Below are positions 50,850 to 59,102 of a stretch of DNA of 64,000 nucleotides, piece after piece. This stretch comes from Planococcus glaciei (GTDB taxonomy: Bacteria; Bacillota; Bacilli; Bacillales_A; Planococcaceae), in NCBI RefSeq assembly GCF_900099655.1, contig NZ_FNDC01000004.1, positions 1 through 64,000 on the forward strand, written 5' to 3'. Position 1 is the stretch's first letter. The number at the start of each line of letters is the position of its first letter. The translations under genes and the position numbers were made by a program. The notes beneath the pieces were generated by a model. It saw nothing but the letters and a program-made list of their open reading frames with translations, was not told the DNA's origin and did no database searches.

Positions 50850-50967
50850 AACGGAGTTTTTGACAGCTCCTATCGCAGTTTTTTAAGTTTTAATCGGTGT
50901 TTCTGCAATTTCTATCGCTGTTTTTGAAGTTCCTATCGGCGTTTTTAAACTTTCTATCGATGTTCGC
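50850..50967. repeat. Degenerate tandem repeat, period 21 bp
   Basis: Five units with consensus GTTYCTATCGNTGTTTTTGAA lie in exact 21-base register (ATCG at 50872, 50893, 50914, 50935 and 50956), with a diverged sixth copy near 50850. It sits between the nhaC terminator and the helicase promoter region. It is not coding on present evidence and is not spaced like a CRISPR. Confidence 0.85.
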
Positions 50968-51159
50968 TTCAATCAAAGAAAGGTGGCTGCTGTCTGAAAA
51001 TGAAGAGTTATACCCCATTTCCAATCGGCTTTTACCATTTGTTCAAAGTTCCGAAACCTACTTGCCCCAAATAGATGATATGATGTTTAAATGACAAAAA
51101 GATCAGGTGGAAATACTCGATGAGGGATTTCTTCAGTTTTACAGAACAGGTGAGATGAA

Positions 51160-54100
51160 ATGGTATTAGCAAAAGCAGATACATACAGAACTTCCCTAAG
51201 AATGACAAAGACCGCGGCGGAAAAGATGAGAGGGTTCGGCATCAGCGAACGCTCGGTTTTCCAGGCAGACGGCGCGTTTAACGTCTTTATCGAGAGGTAT
51301 CCTTCCAATCCGGATGCCTCTCTTTCGGTTGCGCTGATTTTCGGGAAAGCTGAGAACAGCCGCTTGACGGACGAGGAACTTGATGGGCTCGTCGTTTTCC
51401 ACTGCGTTGTGGCGAACCATCAACTGCTAGTAACGAATGTGACGCTCCGAAAAGCATACGGCGCGCTCGGGACGAACTGGCAGCGCGAAGAGTCGATCCG
51501 TTTTGACAACTCCCGCGACCCGGCTCCGGTAGCGCTCCTCAATTTGATCAACCGCATGACGCCGGCGAAGGAAAAGTCCGATTACGTGAAAAAGCGGATT
51601 TCGAGCTGGGAAGGCTATTTGAAAATCCAAGAGCGCGGCATGGACATTCCCGATATCAAAACGGCTTATTCGAAACTGGCGTTCAGCCACGATTTCAGCC
51701 GCATCACTTTGACCGGCTGCCAAATGAAAGACACCGAGTGGAAAGGGCTGAAGAACTTAAGCGTGCGTTTGGCTGGCATCGACGGCGATGTTGGAACGGT
51801 CCTTAAGGCATCAAACCGGATCGTCGAAATCGAACTGCAAAACTACATCGTCAAACAGCTGCGCGACAAAGAACATTCGCTGGCGAAAAAAGAAGTCACC
51901 TTCAGCAATTTTGCGGCACTTAGCCAAATCAGACGGCTGCGCCAAGGCTTCACGAATCTGGAAAAAGGCCATGCGGTGAACCCGAACCTCGACCGGCTGT
52001 TGTTTGAAGAAAAGCCGCCGGTGAAGCCGGTCAACCCGATTGGAAAGCTGCCGTTCCACAACCGGCTGAATGAGTTTCAGCAGCGGGCGGTCACCGGTGC
52101 AGTGGCAGCGGAAGATTTGTACGTCATTCAAGGGCCTCCCGGAACCGGAAAGACGACCGTCATTGCGGAGATCTGCCTGCAGAATGCCCGAAAAGGATTG
52201 AAGACGCTCGTTGCCTCGCAGTCGAATTTGGCTGTAGACAATGCGCTCGGGCGTTTGTTGGCGAATAAAGACATTCGTATCCTTCGCGTCGGCCGGACCG
52301 AAAGCATCGAAGAAGAAGGCAAAAAGTTCATCGAAGAAAACGTCGGCCAATACTGGAAAGACAATACCTTAAAAGAAATCACCGCGCAGTATGAAACGCG
52401 CAAAAACCGCGAGCCGGAACTGGAACGGGAACTCGCCGCTACGGAACAGGCGTACGAAGAGCTGCAGCCGATTTTTGAAAACCTGGCACAAGCGGTGGAA
52501 ACGAAAAAAGCCGCACAAGGCAAACACCGTGCACTTGAAAAGCTGTTGGCTGAAGAACAGAACAAACTGGCGGCGTTCGAACTTGCAAAGCAAAAAGCCG
52601 TGCAGGAGCAGCAAGGCACCGAACAAAAACTCCAGATGCTCGAAGAATCCATCCGCAGCCAGCAAGGTTTGATGGACAGCAAGAGCCTGCAATGGTTCGA
52701 GGAAGAAAACGAACGCATTTCCTATGTTATTGAACAGCTCCAACGTGCGTTGCGGTTGCGGAAACTGGAAGAAGAGCTGGCTGCTAAAAAGCGCGACGTT
52801 GCTGCCATTTTAGACAAGCGCGAGCAAGTGACCGCAGTGATTGATGAGAAGAACGCCTTGGCGGCAAATACGGAACGCGTGAAAAAGATGGACGGCTTGC
52901 TGCAGGTGATGGCCGAACAAAAGATCGAAGAAACACCGGCGATTACGTTTGGCATCAATAAACTCGAAGTGATCCGCGAGAAAATCAACGAGTTTGAAAA
53001 GCTGCGCACCTATAACGAACAGTTTGCGGCAGCCATTTCTTATGTAGAGCCTTTGCTGACAAGTGCCCATGTGCCAGTGAGTGAGCTGAAAGAACATGCT
53101 TTGGCGAAACCCGAATCGTTCACTTCGAGTGACATGGATTTCTTTTTGGAACGCTTGCGAACGGTGCTGAAAAGTACGCGGCGTGATGAGCCGGGTGTAT
53201 TGGAAAAAGCGCTCACCGGTTTGTATAAACGGCAAAACAGCTTGTGGAGAAGAGGCGCGAAGCTGAAGTCGGCGGAAGCGTATATCGAAGACTCCAAGCG
53301 GGCATTCCAAGGCGTGAAAAAAGCGGTGTGTGACGAGCTCATTAAACAGCAAGCGCATTACCTGGAACTCGACCGGAAATGGCAGGCGGACCTGGAACGG
53401 AAGCAGCAAGAGTTTGAAGCACTGGAACAGCAGTGCGGAGAGCTTGCCGTTGCTATCGACATTCCTTCCGATATTGAAGGGGCCATCCAAGAACGGAAAG
53501 CCGAACAGACCGCTCTCCTGGAAGACCAAGCTGCTTATGAACAGGCCGAGAAACAAATCGCCCAATTTGAAACGGAACGTACAGCGGAAACGACCGCGTT
53601 GGAAAAACAAAAAGCCCGAACGGCTGAAATCCAGTCGGAAATGGAAACGGTACAAGAAAGTTTGTCGATGAAAGAACAGAAACGGGCTGCTTTGCAGGAA
53701 ATCCTCGCAACTCATCCCGAAAAGGAATACGAAGAAACGGCGAAAAAGATGGCCAGCTTGTCGTTTGATTTGGAATCGCTCAAGCAGGAAAAGAAAAACC
53801 TTCCTTTGATGCAGACAATCCAGAAGAAATGGCTCGATTTATTGAAAGATGCAAACGATCACGACTTGGACGAAATCCGTAAATTGTACATTAAGCACGC
53901 CAACGTGATTGGGACGACGTGTGTCGCTTCGGCGCGCAAGGATTTCATCGACAACTATCCGGAATTTGACGTTGTCATCATCGACGAAGTGTCGAAAGCA
54001 ACGCCGCCGGAACTCCTGCTGCCGATGCTAAAAGGCAAGAAAATCATCCTGGTCGGCGACCATCATCAATTGCCGCCGCTGCTCGGGAACGACACGCTGG

Positions 54101-54930
54101 AAGAAACGCTGGAGGAAATGATCAAAGAAAACAGCGGCTTTGAAGAAAAGCGGGAACTTGAGAAACTGCTGGAAGAGTCTTTGTTTGAGCGCCTGTACAA
54201 AAACTTGCCGGAAGCGAACAAGACGATGCTCGCCATCCAGTACCGGATGCATGCGGACATCATGGAAACGATCACGCCGTTCTATAAAGGCGAAAACAAG
54301 CAATTGCAATGCGGGCTCCTCGATTCTGACCGGGAACGCGATCATTTACTGGAATCAAACACCGTGAAACGCAGCAACCACTTGATGTGGCTCGATGTGC
54401 CGAACGAACCGGCGTATTTTGAAGAACGCATGAGCGGCGGGAAAAGTTTGTATAATCCAGCCGAACTGCGTGAAATCAGCGCGCTGCTGGTCGAAATGAA
54501 CGATGCGGTGGCAGAAGCGAAAGCAGCCGGACGAATTGCTCCAGACGAATTGAAAAGTGTCGGCGTCATTTCGTTCTACGGCGAACAAGTCAAACGCCTG
54601 CAGCGCATGATCGACCAGGAACTGCGCCTGCCGCATTTGACGATCCGGACGGGAACCGTCGACCGCTTCCAGGGAAGCGAAATGGAAGTCATCCTGCTCA
54701 GCATGGTGCGCAACAACGGGAACAGCCACGGCGACATCGGCTTTGCGAAAGATTACCGACGCCTGAACGTGGCGCTGTCGCGCGCCAAGCAATTGCTGGT
54801 ATTGGTCGGCAGCTCGAACATGTTTACGCAGCGTGCGAAAAAGAACGAAACGAAACAGATGTACCGGCATGTACTTGAAACCGTGAAACGGAAAAACGGC
54901 TTGAAGCTGGTGCAGGAAAGCAGGGGATGA
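51160..54930 (+). CDS. UPF1-like superfamily 1 helicase with long coiled-coil insertion
   Basis: A 1256-residue protein. Residues about 1-300 are an unrecognised N-terminal domain. The helicase core then starts: Walker A GPPGTGKT at 325-332, motif Ia SQSNLAVDN. A predicted coiled coil of about 480 residues (about 395-880, Glu/Lys/Gln/Leu-rich, broken by a few loops) is inserted before motif II. Then come IIDE (D942, E943), GDHHQLPP (from G966), QYRMH (Y1028, R1029), GTVDRFQGSE (from G1165) and VALSRAK (R1208). All SF1B motifs are intact, as in UPF1/IGHMBP2-like enzymes. No nuclease domain is visible. AGGTGAGATGAA precedes the ATG. Operon with the gene at 54935. Confidence 0.9.
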   Translation: MVLAKADTYRTSLRMTKTAAEKMRGFGISERSVFQADGAFNVFIERYPSNPDASLSVALIFGKAENSRLTDEELDGLVVFHCVVANHQLLVTNVTLRKAYGALGTNWQREESIRFDNSRDPAPVALLNLINRMTPAKEKSDYVKKRISSWEGYLKIQERGMDIPDIKTAYSKLAFSHDFSRITLTGCQMKDTEWKGLKNLSVRLAGIDGDVGTVLKASNRIVEIELQNYIVKQLRDKEHSLAKKEVTFSNFAALSQIRRLRQGFTNLEKGHAVNPNLDRLLFEEKPPVKPVNPIGKLPFHNRLNEFQQRAVTGAVAAEDLYVIQGPPGTGKTTVIAEICLQNARKGLKTLVASQSNLAVDNALGRLLANKDIRILRVGRTESIEEEGKKFIEENVGQYWKDNTLKEITAQYETRKNREPELERELAATEQAYEELQPIFENLAQAVETKKAAQGKHRALEKLLAEEQNKLAAFELAKQKAVQEQQGTEQKLQMLEESIRSQQGLMDSKSLQWFEEENERISYVIEQLQRALRLRKLEEELAAKKRDVAAILDKREQVTAVIDEKNALAANTERVKKMDGLLQVMAEQKIEETPAITFGINKLEVIREKINEFEKLRTYNEQFAAAISYVEPLLTSAHVPVSELKEHALAKPESFTSSDMDFFLERLRTVLKSTRRDEPGVLEKALTGLYKRQNSLWRRGAKLKSAEAYIEDSKRAFQGVKKAVCDELIKQQAHYLELDRKWQADLERKQQEFEALEQQCGELAVAIDIPSDIEGAIQERKAEQTALLEDQAAYEQAEKQIAQFETERTAETTALEKQKARTAEIQSEMETVQESLSMKEQKRAALQEILATHPEKEYEETAKKMASLSFDLESLKQEKKNLPLMQTIQKKWLDLLKDANDHDLDEIRKLYIKHANVIGTTCVASARKDFIDNYPEFDVVIIDEVSKATPPELLLPMLKGKKIILVGDHHQLPPLLGNDTLEETLEEMIKENSGFEEKRELEKLLEESLFERLYKNLPEANKTMLAIQYRMHADIMETITPFYKGENKQLQCGLLDSDRERDHLLESNTVKRSNHLMWLDVPNEPAYFEERMSGGKSLYNPAELREISALLVEMNDAVAEAKAAGRIAPDELKSVGVISFYGEQVKRLQRMIDQELRLPHLTIRTGTVDRFQGSEMEVILLSMVRNNGNSHGDIGFAKDYRRLNVALSRAKQLLVLVGSSNMFTQRAKKNETKQMYRHVLETVKRKNGLKLVQESRG

Positions 54931-54934
54931 ACGT

Positions 54935-55708
54935 ATGGAGAAACTGAAAAGCGAATTGCGGTCGAGCCTGCTTGCTGCCTCAGATGTGTCAATCACCGAC
55001 GAACGGGTTTGGAAGCTGCCGGTTGTGCTGTACGACGTGAGTTTTGACCGTGTAAAGCGCTTGAAGATGGATATTTTGATGAAAATGCTGCTATTTGCGT
55101 TTCAGGAATCAGAGATCCGCCGAGCCGCAACGCTCGCGGATATGCTTATGGTAGAAGAGCTGTTTGTCCGTGACTTGATGGAGAAGATGCAGCGGACAGG
55201 GTTGATTGAACTCCAAAAGAAGGGCTATGGGCTGACAGCGAAAGGCTTTGATTACCTGGAAAAAGGCATTTTCGATGAAGAGATAGAAGGCGAAGCGACT
55301 GTGATTTCCTTCAGCGCCGTGCACGATGAATATTTGCTTCCGTCCCTTCAGGAATATCCGGAAGCGGAAGAAAGAACGCCGCGTTACCGCTACGACGGGG
55401 TACGGGGAAGTTTGAAAAAAGACCGCATGCAAAAGCTATTGGCGAAGGAAATGGTATACCCGGCAGAAGATAATTTCCAGATTATCGCGACGGACATCAC
55501 TGCCTGCATCGAGCAGGAGACGGTGTTCGTTCCGTGCCTCGAATTCCAATTGTACGACCGCAAGCAGGACATTTTTTATGCCCGCGTCTGGAATACGTTA
55601 AAAGGCAGTTGGGACGAAACGCTTGCCAAACAAATCGAAGAACGCGAAGTCGTGAAATGGCGCAAAGCGATGGAAGATCGAGAAGCGGCACTGGCCAGCA
55701 CTGAATAA
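54935..55708 (+). CDS. Winged-helix partner of the helicase, 257 aa
   Basis: It starts 4 bases after the helicase stop, so the two genes are co-translated. Residues about 40-115 look like a winged helix-turn-helix (LMKMLLFAFQESEIRRAATLADMLMVEELFVRDLMEKMQRTGLIELQKKGYGLTAKGFDYLE split over helices and a wing). The C-terminal half (about 120-257) is alpha/beta with no recognised motif, containing DEYLLPSLQEYPE, RYRYDG and a VFVPCLEFQLYDRKQDIFYARVWN stretch that resembles a beta sheet. No catalytic residues are obvious. It probably binds DNA or acts as an adaptor for the helicase. Confidence 0.78.
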   Translation: MEKLKSELRSSLLAASDVSITDERVWKLPVVLYDVSFDRVKRLKMDILMKMLLFAFQESEIRRAATLADMLMVEELFVRDLMEKMQRTGLIELQKKGYGLTAKGFDYLEKGIFDEEIEGEATVISFSAVHDEYLLPSLQEYPEAEERTPRYRYDGVRGSLKKDRMQKLLAKEMVYPAEDNFQIIATDITACIEQETVFVPCLEFQLYDRKQDIFYARVWNTLKGSWDETLAKQIEEREVVKWRKAMEDREAALASTE

Positions 55709-55716
55709 AATTCAAA

Positions 55717-55755
55717 AGGAATCCGGCTCATTGCGATGAGGCTGGATTCTTTTTT
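55717..55755 (+). terminator. Terminator after the helicase unit
   Basis: AATCCGGCTCAT pairs with ATGAGGCTGGATT (with G-T pairs) and is followed by CTTTTTTG. Confidence 0.82.
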
Positions 55756-55847
55756 GCGTAAAAGACAGAAAATTTAGAATTGACACCACAGCTGTTTATC
55801 GGAATACTGTAAATAGAAAGCCAGCGAAATCAGAAAGGGTGAATGTG

Positions 55848-56210
55848 GTGAAGAAAACCATTTTCGTAAGCGATATTTCTTCAATTAAACACAACCATTT
55901 TTCATTTAAAAACAAAAAGGACGTCATCAAAGAGTACCCTTTTGTCGTTAAAACAGCTCCTGACGGCAGCTCTTATCATTTTGATCAAGAGGATCTGGCT
56001 GCAATGAGCAATTACGAAAAGGATCTTGCGCCGCACGATGAGAAAGACAGGCTTACGAAAACTGAATACATCGGAAAAATGAAACAGGAATTCTACCATC
56101 AAATTCGTTCAGGAAATATGGATGAAATCCTCGCCTTTTTATACAAGATGGAAAATAAGGATTTTGAATTGAAATGGGAAGGGATGATAAAACCCAAATT
56201 CAAAACTTAA
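55848..56210 (+). CDS. Hypothetical protein, 120 aa
   Basis: GTG start (three successive GTGs in frame at 55839, 55845 and 55848); 55848 lies 8 bases behind AAAGGG and gives MKKTIFVSDISS. A small soluble protein rich in Lys, Asp and Phe without cysteines or membrane segments; a C-terminal helix (MDEILAFLYKMENKDFELKW) is likely. No family recognised. Monocistronic. Confidence 0.65.
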   Translation: MKKTIFVSDISSIKHNHFSFKNKKDVIKEYPFVVKTAPDGSSYHFDQEDLAAMSNYEKDLAPHDEKDRLTKTEYIGKMKQEFYHQIRSGNMDEILAFLYKMENKDFELKWEGMIKPKFKT

Positions 56211-56311
56211 TAGGGGATGGTCAAGGAGAAGTTGAAAAAGAATAACAACTTCCAACAGAGTGAGATATCTTCCGTTTCCGAATTGTGATTCTTATTTAAA
56301 GGGGATAGAGA

Positions 56312-56785
56312 ATGAACCCATATTGTAAAGGCATCATTCAGCAAATGGATTTGGCGGTCGACTCGGTTATTAAACTAATGGACACGTTGAGCGATGAAGA
56401 TTTGCTAATCAAACCAAATGTGGAGAAATGGTCGATTGGTGAATTGTTGGCGCATATGTCCGTTATAGGCAAGGCTGATTTCCTGATTGGCTTGGGAGCG
56501 TCAGAGGAAGAATTGGACCAGTATTACGAGGAAACAGCACCTCAAATGAATTTGGAGTCCATTGGTTCTACTTTGACTGAAAACTACGCTTTTCTAAGAA
56601 AAGGCATAGCGGAAATGGAAGAAAAGGATTTGCTTCAGGTCACCACATCCTTTTTTGGTGCTGTCCATTCCAGATACGAATGGCTTCTGGATACGCAGGC
56701 GCATTTTTATCATCATCGCGGCCAGCTGCACGCTATTCTGGTCCATGTGCTCAAGCGGGAACCGAACGTTCAATTATTCGAATAA
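56312..56785 (+). CDS. DinB family protein, 157 aa
   Basis: A four-helix-bundle protein of the DinB/YfiT superfamily. The metal-binding histidines are H48 in WSIGELLAHMS and those of AHFYHHRGQLHAIL near residues 129-141. This H-x(n)-HxxxH layout is typical of DinB proteins, some of which are bacillithiol S-transferases. Substrate unknown. AAAGGGGATAGAGA precedes the ATG. It is a second member of this superfamily in the window (see 14268). Confidence 0.88.
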   Translation: MNPYCKGIIQQMDLAVDSVIKLMDTLSDEDLLIKPNVEKWSIGELLAHMSVIGKADFLIGLGASEEELDQYYEETAPQMNLESIGSTLTENYAFLRKGIAEMEEKDLLQVTTSFFGAVHSRYEWLLDTQAHFYHHRGQLHAILVHVLKREPNVQLFE

Positions 56786-56806
56786 GGCCAGGAGTTTATA
56801 GAATCG

Positions 56807-56852
56807 AAAAGAGCTTCCAGGGAGATGTACATCCTCCTGGAAGCTCTTTTTT
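56807..56852. terminator. Bidirectional terminator
   Basis: AAAAGAGCTTCCAGG pairs with CCTGGAAGCTCTTTT, between convergent genes. Confidence 0.92.
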
Positions 56853-57426
56853 ACACTCTCAATGAACCACGGAATCCTCTGGCCGCATAATAGGAATCTG
56901 CGCCGTTGTGGTACAGGAAGACTTGTCCGTAGCGGGAATCGCAGAACAAGGCACCTCCGCGGTCGCGGATGTCAGGAGGCGTCTGGACCCAGCTGGAAGT
57001 TTTCAGATCGAAGTCGCCAAGTTTCTGGAAGTTCCGGTATTGCTCTTCTGTCAGCAACTCGATGCCCATGTCCGCTGCCATGCCGACCGCGCTGTTTTCC
57101 GGTTTGTTTTTCTTGCGGGATTCAAGCGCTTCCGGGTCAAAGCAAACGCTTCTCCGTCCGTCGGGGCTTTCTTTGGAACAATCACAGAACACATATTCAT
57201 CGTTCGCTTTGTCATACTCGACAACATCCGGTTCGCCGCCTGTCCGTTCCATTTCATGAAGCGACCACAGTTTATCCGGGTTTGCCTCAAGTTTTTCCTG
57301 GATTTTCGGCCATTCCAAAAATTCGTGGCGGTCGATGTGCTTCTCGAAACGTTCCTTCAAGGTGTTGAGCAATTCTTCGCGTTGTTCCGATGCCAAGGTT
57401 TTATTTGTACGATCGGTCTTTGTCAC
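56851..57426 (-). CDS. DUF4256 protein
   Basis: A 191-residue cytoplasmic protein. Family marks are LLNTLKERFEKH, EWPKIQEKLEANPDKLWSLHEMERTGGEPDVV, FCDCSKESPDGRRSVCFDPEALE, DMGIELLTEEQYR and a C-terminal GGALFCDSRYGQVFLYHNGADSYYAARGFRG. The whole fits DUF4256, whose function is unknown to me. GTG start behind GGAGGAGGAATTAGA. Monocistronic. Confidence 0.92.
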   Translation of the reverse strand: MTKTDRTNKTLASEQREELLNTLKERFEKHIDRHEFLEWPKIQEKLEANPDKLWSLHEMERTGGEPDVVEYDKANDEYVFCDCSKESPDGRRSVCFDPEALESRKKNKPENSAVGMAADMGIELLTEEQYRNFQKLGDFDLKTSSWVQTPPDIRDRGGALFCDSRYGQVFLYHNGADSYYAARGFRGSLRV

Positions 57427-57683
57427 TCTAATTCCTCCTCCTTCTTCTTCATGCTCTTAGTATATAAGAAAAGCCGCTTGCTTTGGTTGAAAATCCGGAA
57501 ATTCTCCTGTTAATCATTCACTTTATATATAGTAGAAACTGAAATTCCTCCTTTCTGCTGTAAAAAGGATTGTGTGCCTCCGCTGCAGAATACTATAGGC
57601 AATCACCAAATGAAATATCGCGGATGAAGCTGTGGATTCCAAGTACTGCATAAAACCATTCGGATGAAGAAAGGGGAAATACG

Positions 57684-58703
57684 ATGAAAATCTTGATTCT
57701 CGGAGGCACCCGTTTTCTCGGGCGTTTTCTGGCCGAAACAGCCCTTCAAAAAGGGCATGAAGTCACTTTGTTCAACAGAGGGAAATCGGATCCCAACTTG
57801 TTTCCGGAAGCAGAAAAATTGACCGGAGACCGGGACGGCCAATTAGAGGCGCTAAAAGGGCGGACGTGGGACGCGGTAATTGATACAAGCGGCTATTTGC
57901 CATGGCAGGTCAAAGATTCGGCGGAACTGCTTCGTGATGCAGCGGGCCATTATACCTTTATCTCCAGCGCTTCTGTCTATGCGAAACTCGAAGAACCCGG
58001 AATTGATGAAAACCACGCAGTCGGGCAATTGGCGCCGGAAAAAGTGGAAGAACTGAAAGGGATGGATGCGGCGCAGGCGATTGGCGCCCATTACGGCGAA
58101 TTGAAGGTGTTATGCGAACAGGAAGTGGAACGGGCATTTTCGGAACGCAGTTTAATCATTCGGCCCGGGCTTATTGTCGGGCCCTATGATTTTACGGACC
58201 GCTTTACTTATTGGGTCAACCGCATGAAAAAAGGCGGGGAAGTGCTGGCGCCTGGGCGAAGAGACAAGGAAGTGCAGTTTATTGATGTCCGTGATTTGGC
58301 GGAATGGATCGTGAAGCTGGTGGAAGATCAAGAAACGGGCACGTTTAACGCGACAGGGCCGGAAGCGAAGCTGACGATGGAACAGTTTTTGGAAGGCTGC
58401 AAGTCAGCGGCAGTGAGCGACGCCGAACTGGTCTGGGTGGATGAACACTTTTTGTTGGGGCACGGCGTAGCGGGCTGGTCGGACATGCCGCTGTGGATTC
58501 CGGATGAGGAAAACATGGCTGGATTTCTCACCGTCGATAGTGGAAAAGCACTGCAAGCGGGATTAACATTTCGTCCGCTAAGCGACACGGTCCGTGACAC
58601 ACTTGCCTGGGAAGCGGCGCGCACCGTTTCGGAGCGGAAAGCGGGGCTCGATTCACAAAAAGAAAAAGCGGTGCTGGAAGATTGGAAAGAACGGGCGCTT
58701 TAA
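57684..58703 (+). CDS. NAD-dependent epimerase/dehydratase family protein
   Basis: A 339-residue extended SDR. The cofactor motif GGTRFLG is at residues 7-13; the FNRGKSD acceptor strand follows; ISSASVYAK and YGELK supply the Ser/Tyr/Lys-type centre; RPGLIVGPYDFTDRFTYW and FNATGP complete the family pattern. The layout resembles plant CSP41-like and bacterial reductase SDRs rather than sugar epimerases. Substrate unknown. AAAGGGGAAATACG precedes the ATG. Single gene. Confidence 0.9.
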   Translation: MKILILGGTRFLGRFLAETALQKGHEVTLFNRGKSDPNLFPEAEKLTGDRDGQLEALKGRTWDAVIDTSGYLPWQVKDSAELLRDAAGHYTFISSASVYAKLEEPGIDENHAVGQLAPEKVEELKGMDAAQAIGAHYGELKVLCEQEVERAFSERSLIIRPGLIVGPYDFTDRFTYWVNRMKKGGEVLAPGRRDKEVQFIDVRDLAEWIVKLVEDQETGTFNATGPEAKLTMEQFLEGCKSAAVSDAELVWVDEHFLLGHGVAGWSDMPLWIPDEENMAGFLTVDSGKALQAGLTFRPLSDTVRDTLAWEAARTVSERKAGLDSQKEKAVLEDWKERAL

Positions 58704-58746
58704 GCTACCTTGAATGATACTCAAGCAAGGGCGATACGATGAAAAG

Positions 58747-58784
58747 AGCTTCTATGGGATGTTTTTCCTGTGGGTGCTTTTTTC
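58747..58784 (+). terminator. Terminator after the epimerase gene
   Basis: AGCTTCTATGGGA (58747-58759) pairs with TCCTGTGGGTGCT (58766-58778) through G-C, A-T and G-T pairs with one mismatch, followed by TTTTTTC. Confidence 0.65.
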
Positions 58785-59102
58785 ATTTCTATTAATAAAT
58801 TTAAAGAACTGGAAACTATTTAGGCGGCTTGTGCGTCCTATGAAGTTAAGAAAGCTTTCATTCACCCATGAAGGAAGTCACGAATTCGCCGGAATGAGGG
58901 TTTTAAAGGCGACAAAATGGGTAAGCCCTTCTGCGCATTTTGAAGAAATTAGGGACTTTAAACTATCATTCCTGCCATTTGTTTAGTAAAATAGAATTTG
59001 TCATTCTTTGTAAGAATCTCTCGCTTGAGGTATCTGGCTTCAAGTTTTTTTAATGTCCTGTCCGAAAGATTCCTGTGAAGACCACTAATGAGAAGGTGTA
59101 TT
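58785..59102. other. Upstream region of ltaS
   Basis: AT-rich, with the ltaS promoter expected in the last 150 bases. A frame at 58714-58986 has no ribosome binding site and overlaps the terminator. Nothing else supported. Confidence 0.5.

Noticed and set aside
50850-50967. CRISPR array
   Set aside because: Units are contiguous at 21 bp with no unique spacers and no cas genes nearby.
50897-51094. 65-codon frame with a heptad-like FLxFLS repeat
   Set aside because: The peptide repeat is just the 21-bp DNA repeat read in one frame; there is no ribosome binding site.
51788-53715. Several long frames antisense or shifted in the helicase gene
   Set aside because: They mirror the biased codon use of the coiled-coil region and have no start signals.
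58714-58986. 90-codon plus-strand frame between the epimerase gene and ltaS
   Set aside because: It starts without a ribosome binding site and crosses a terminator hairpin.
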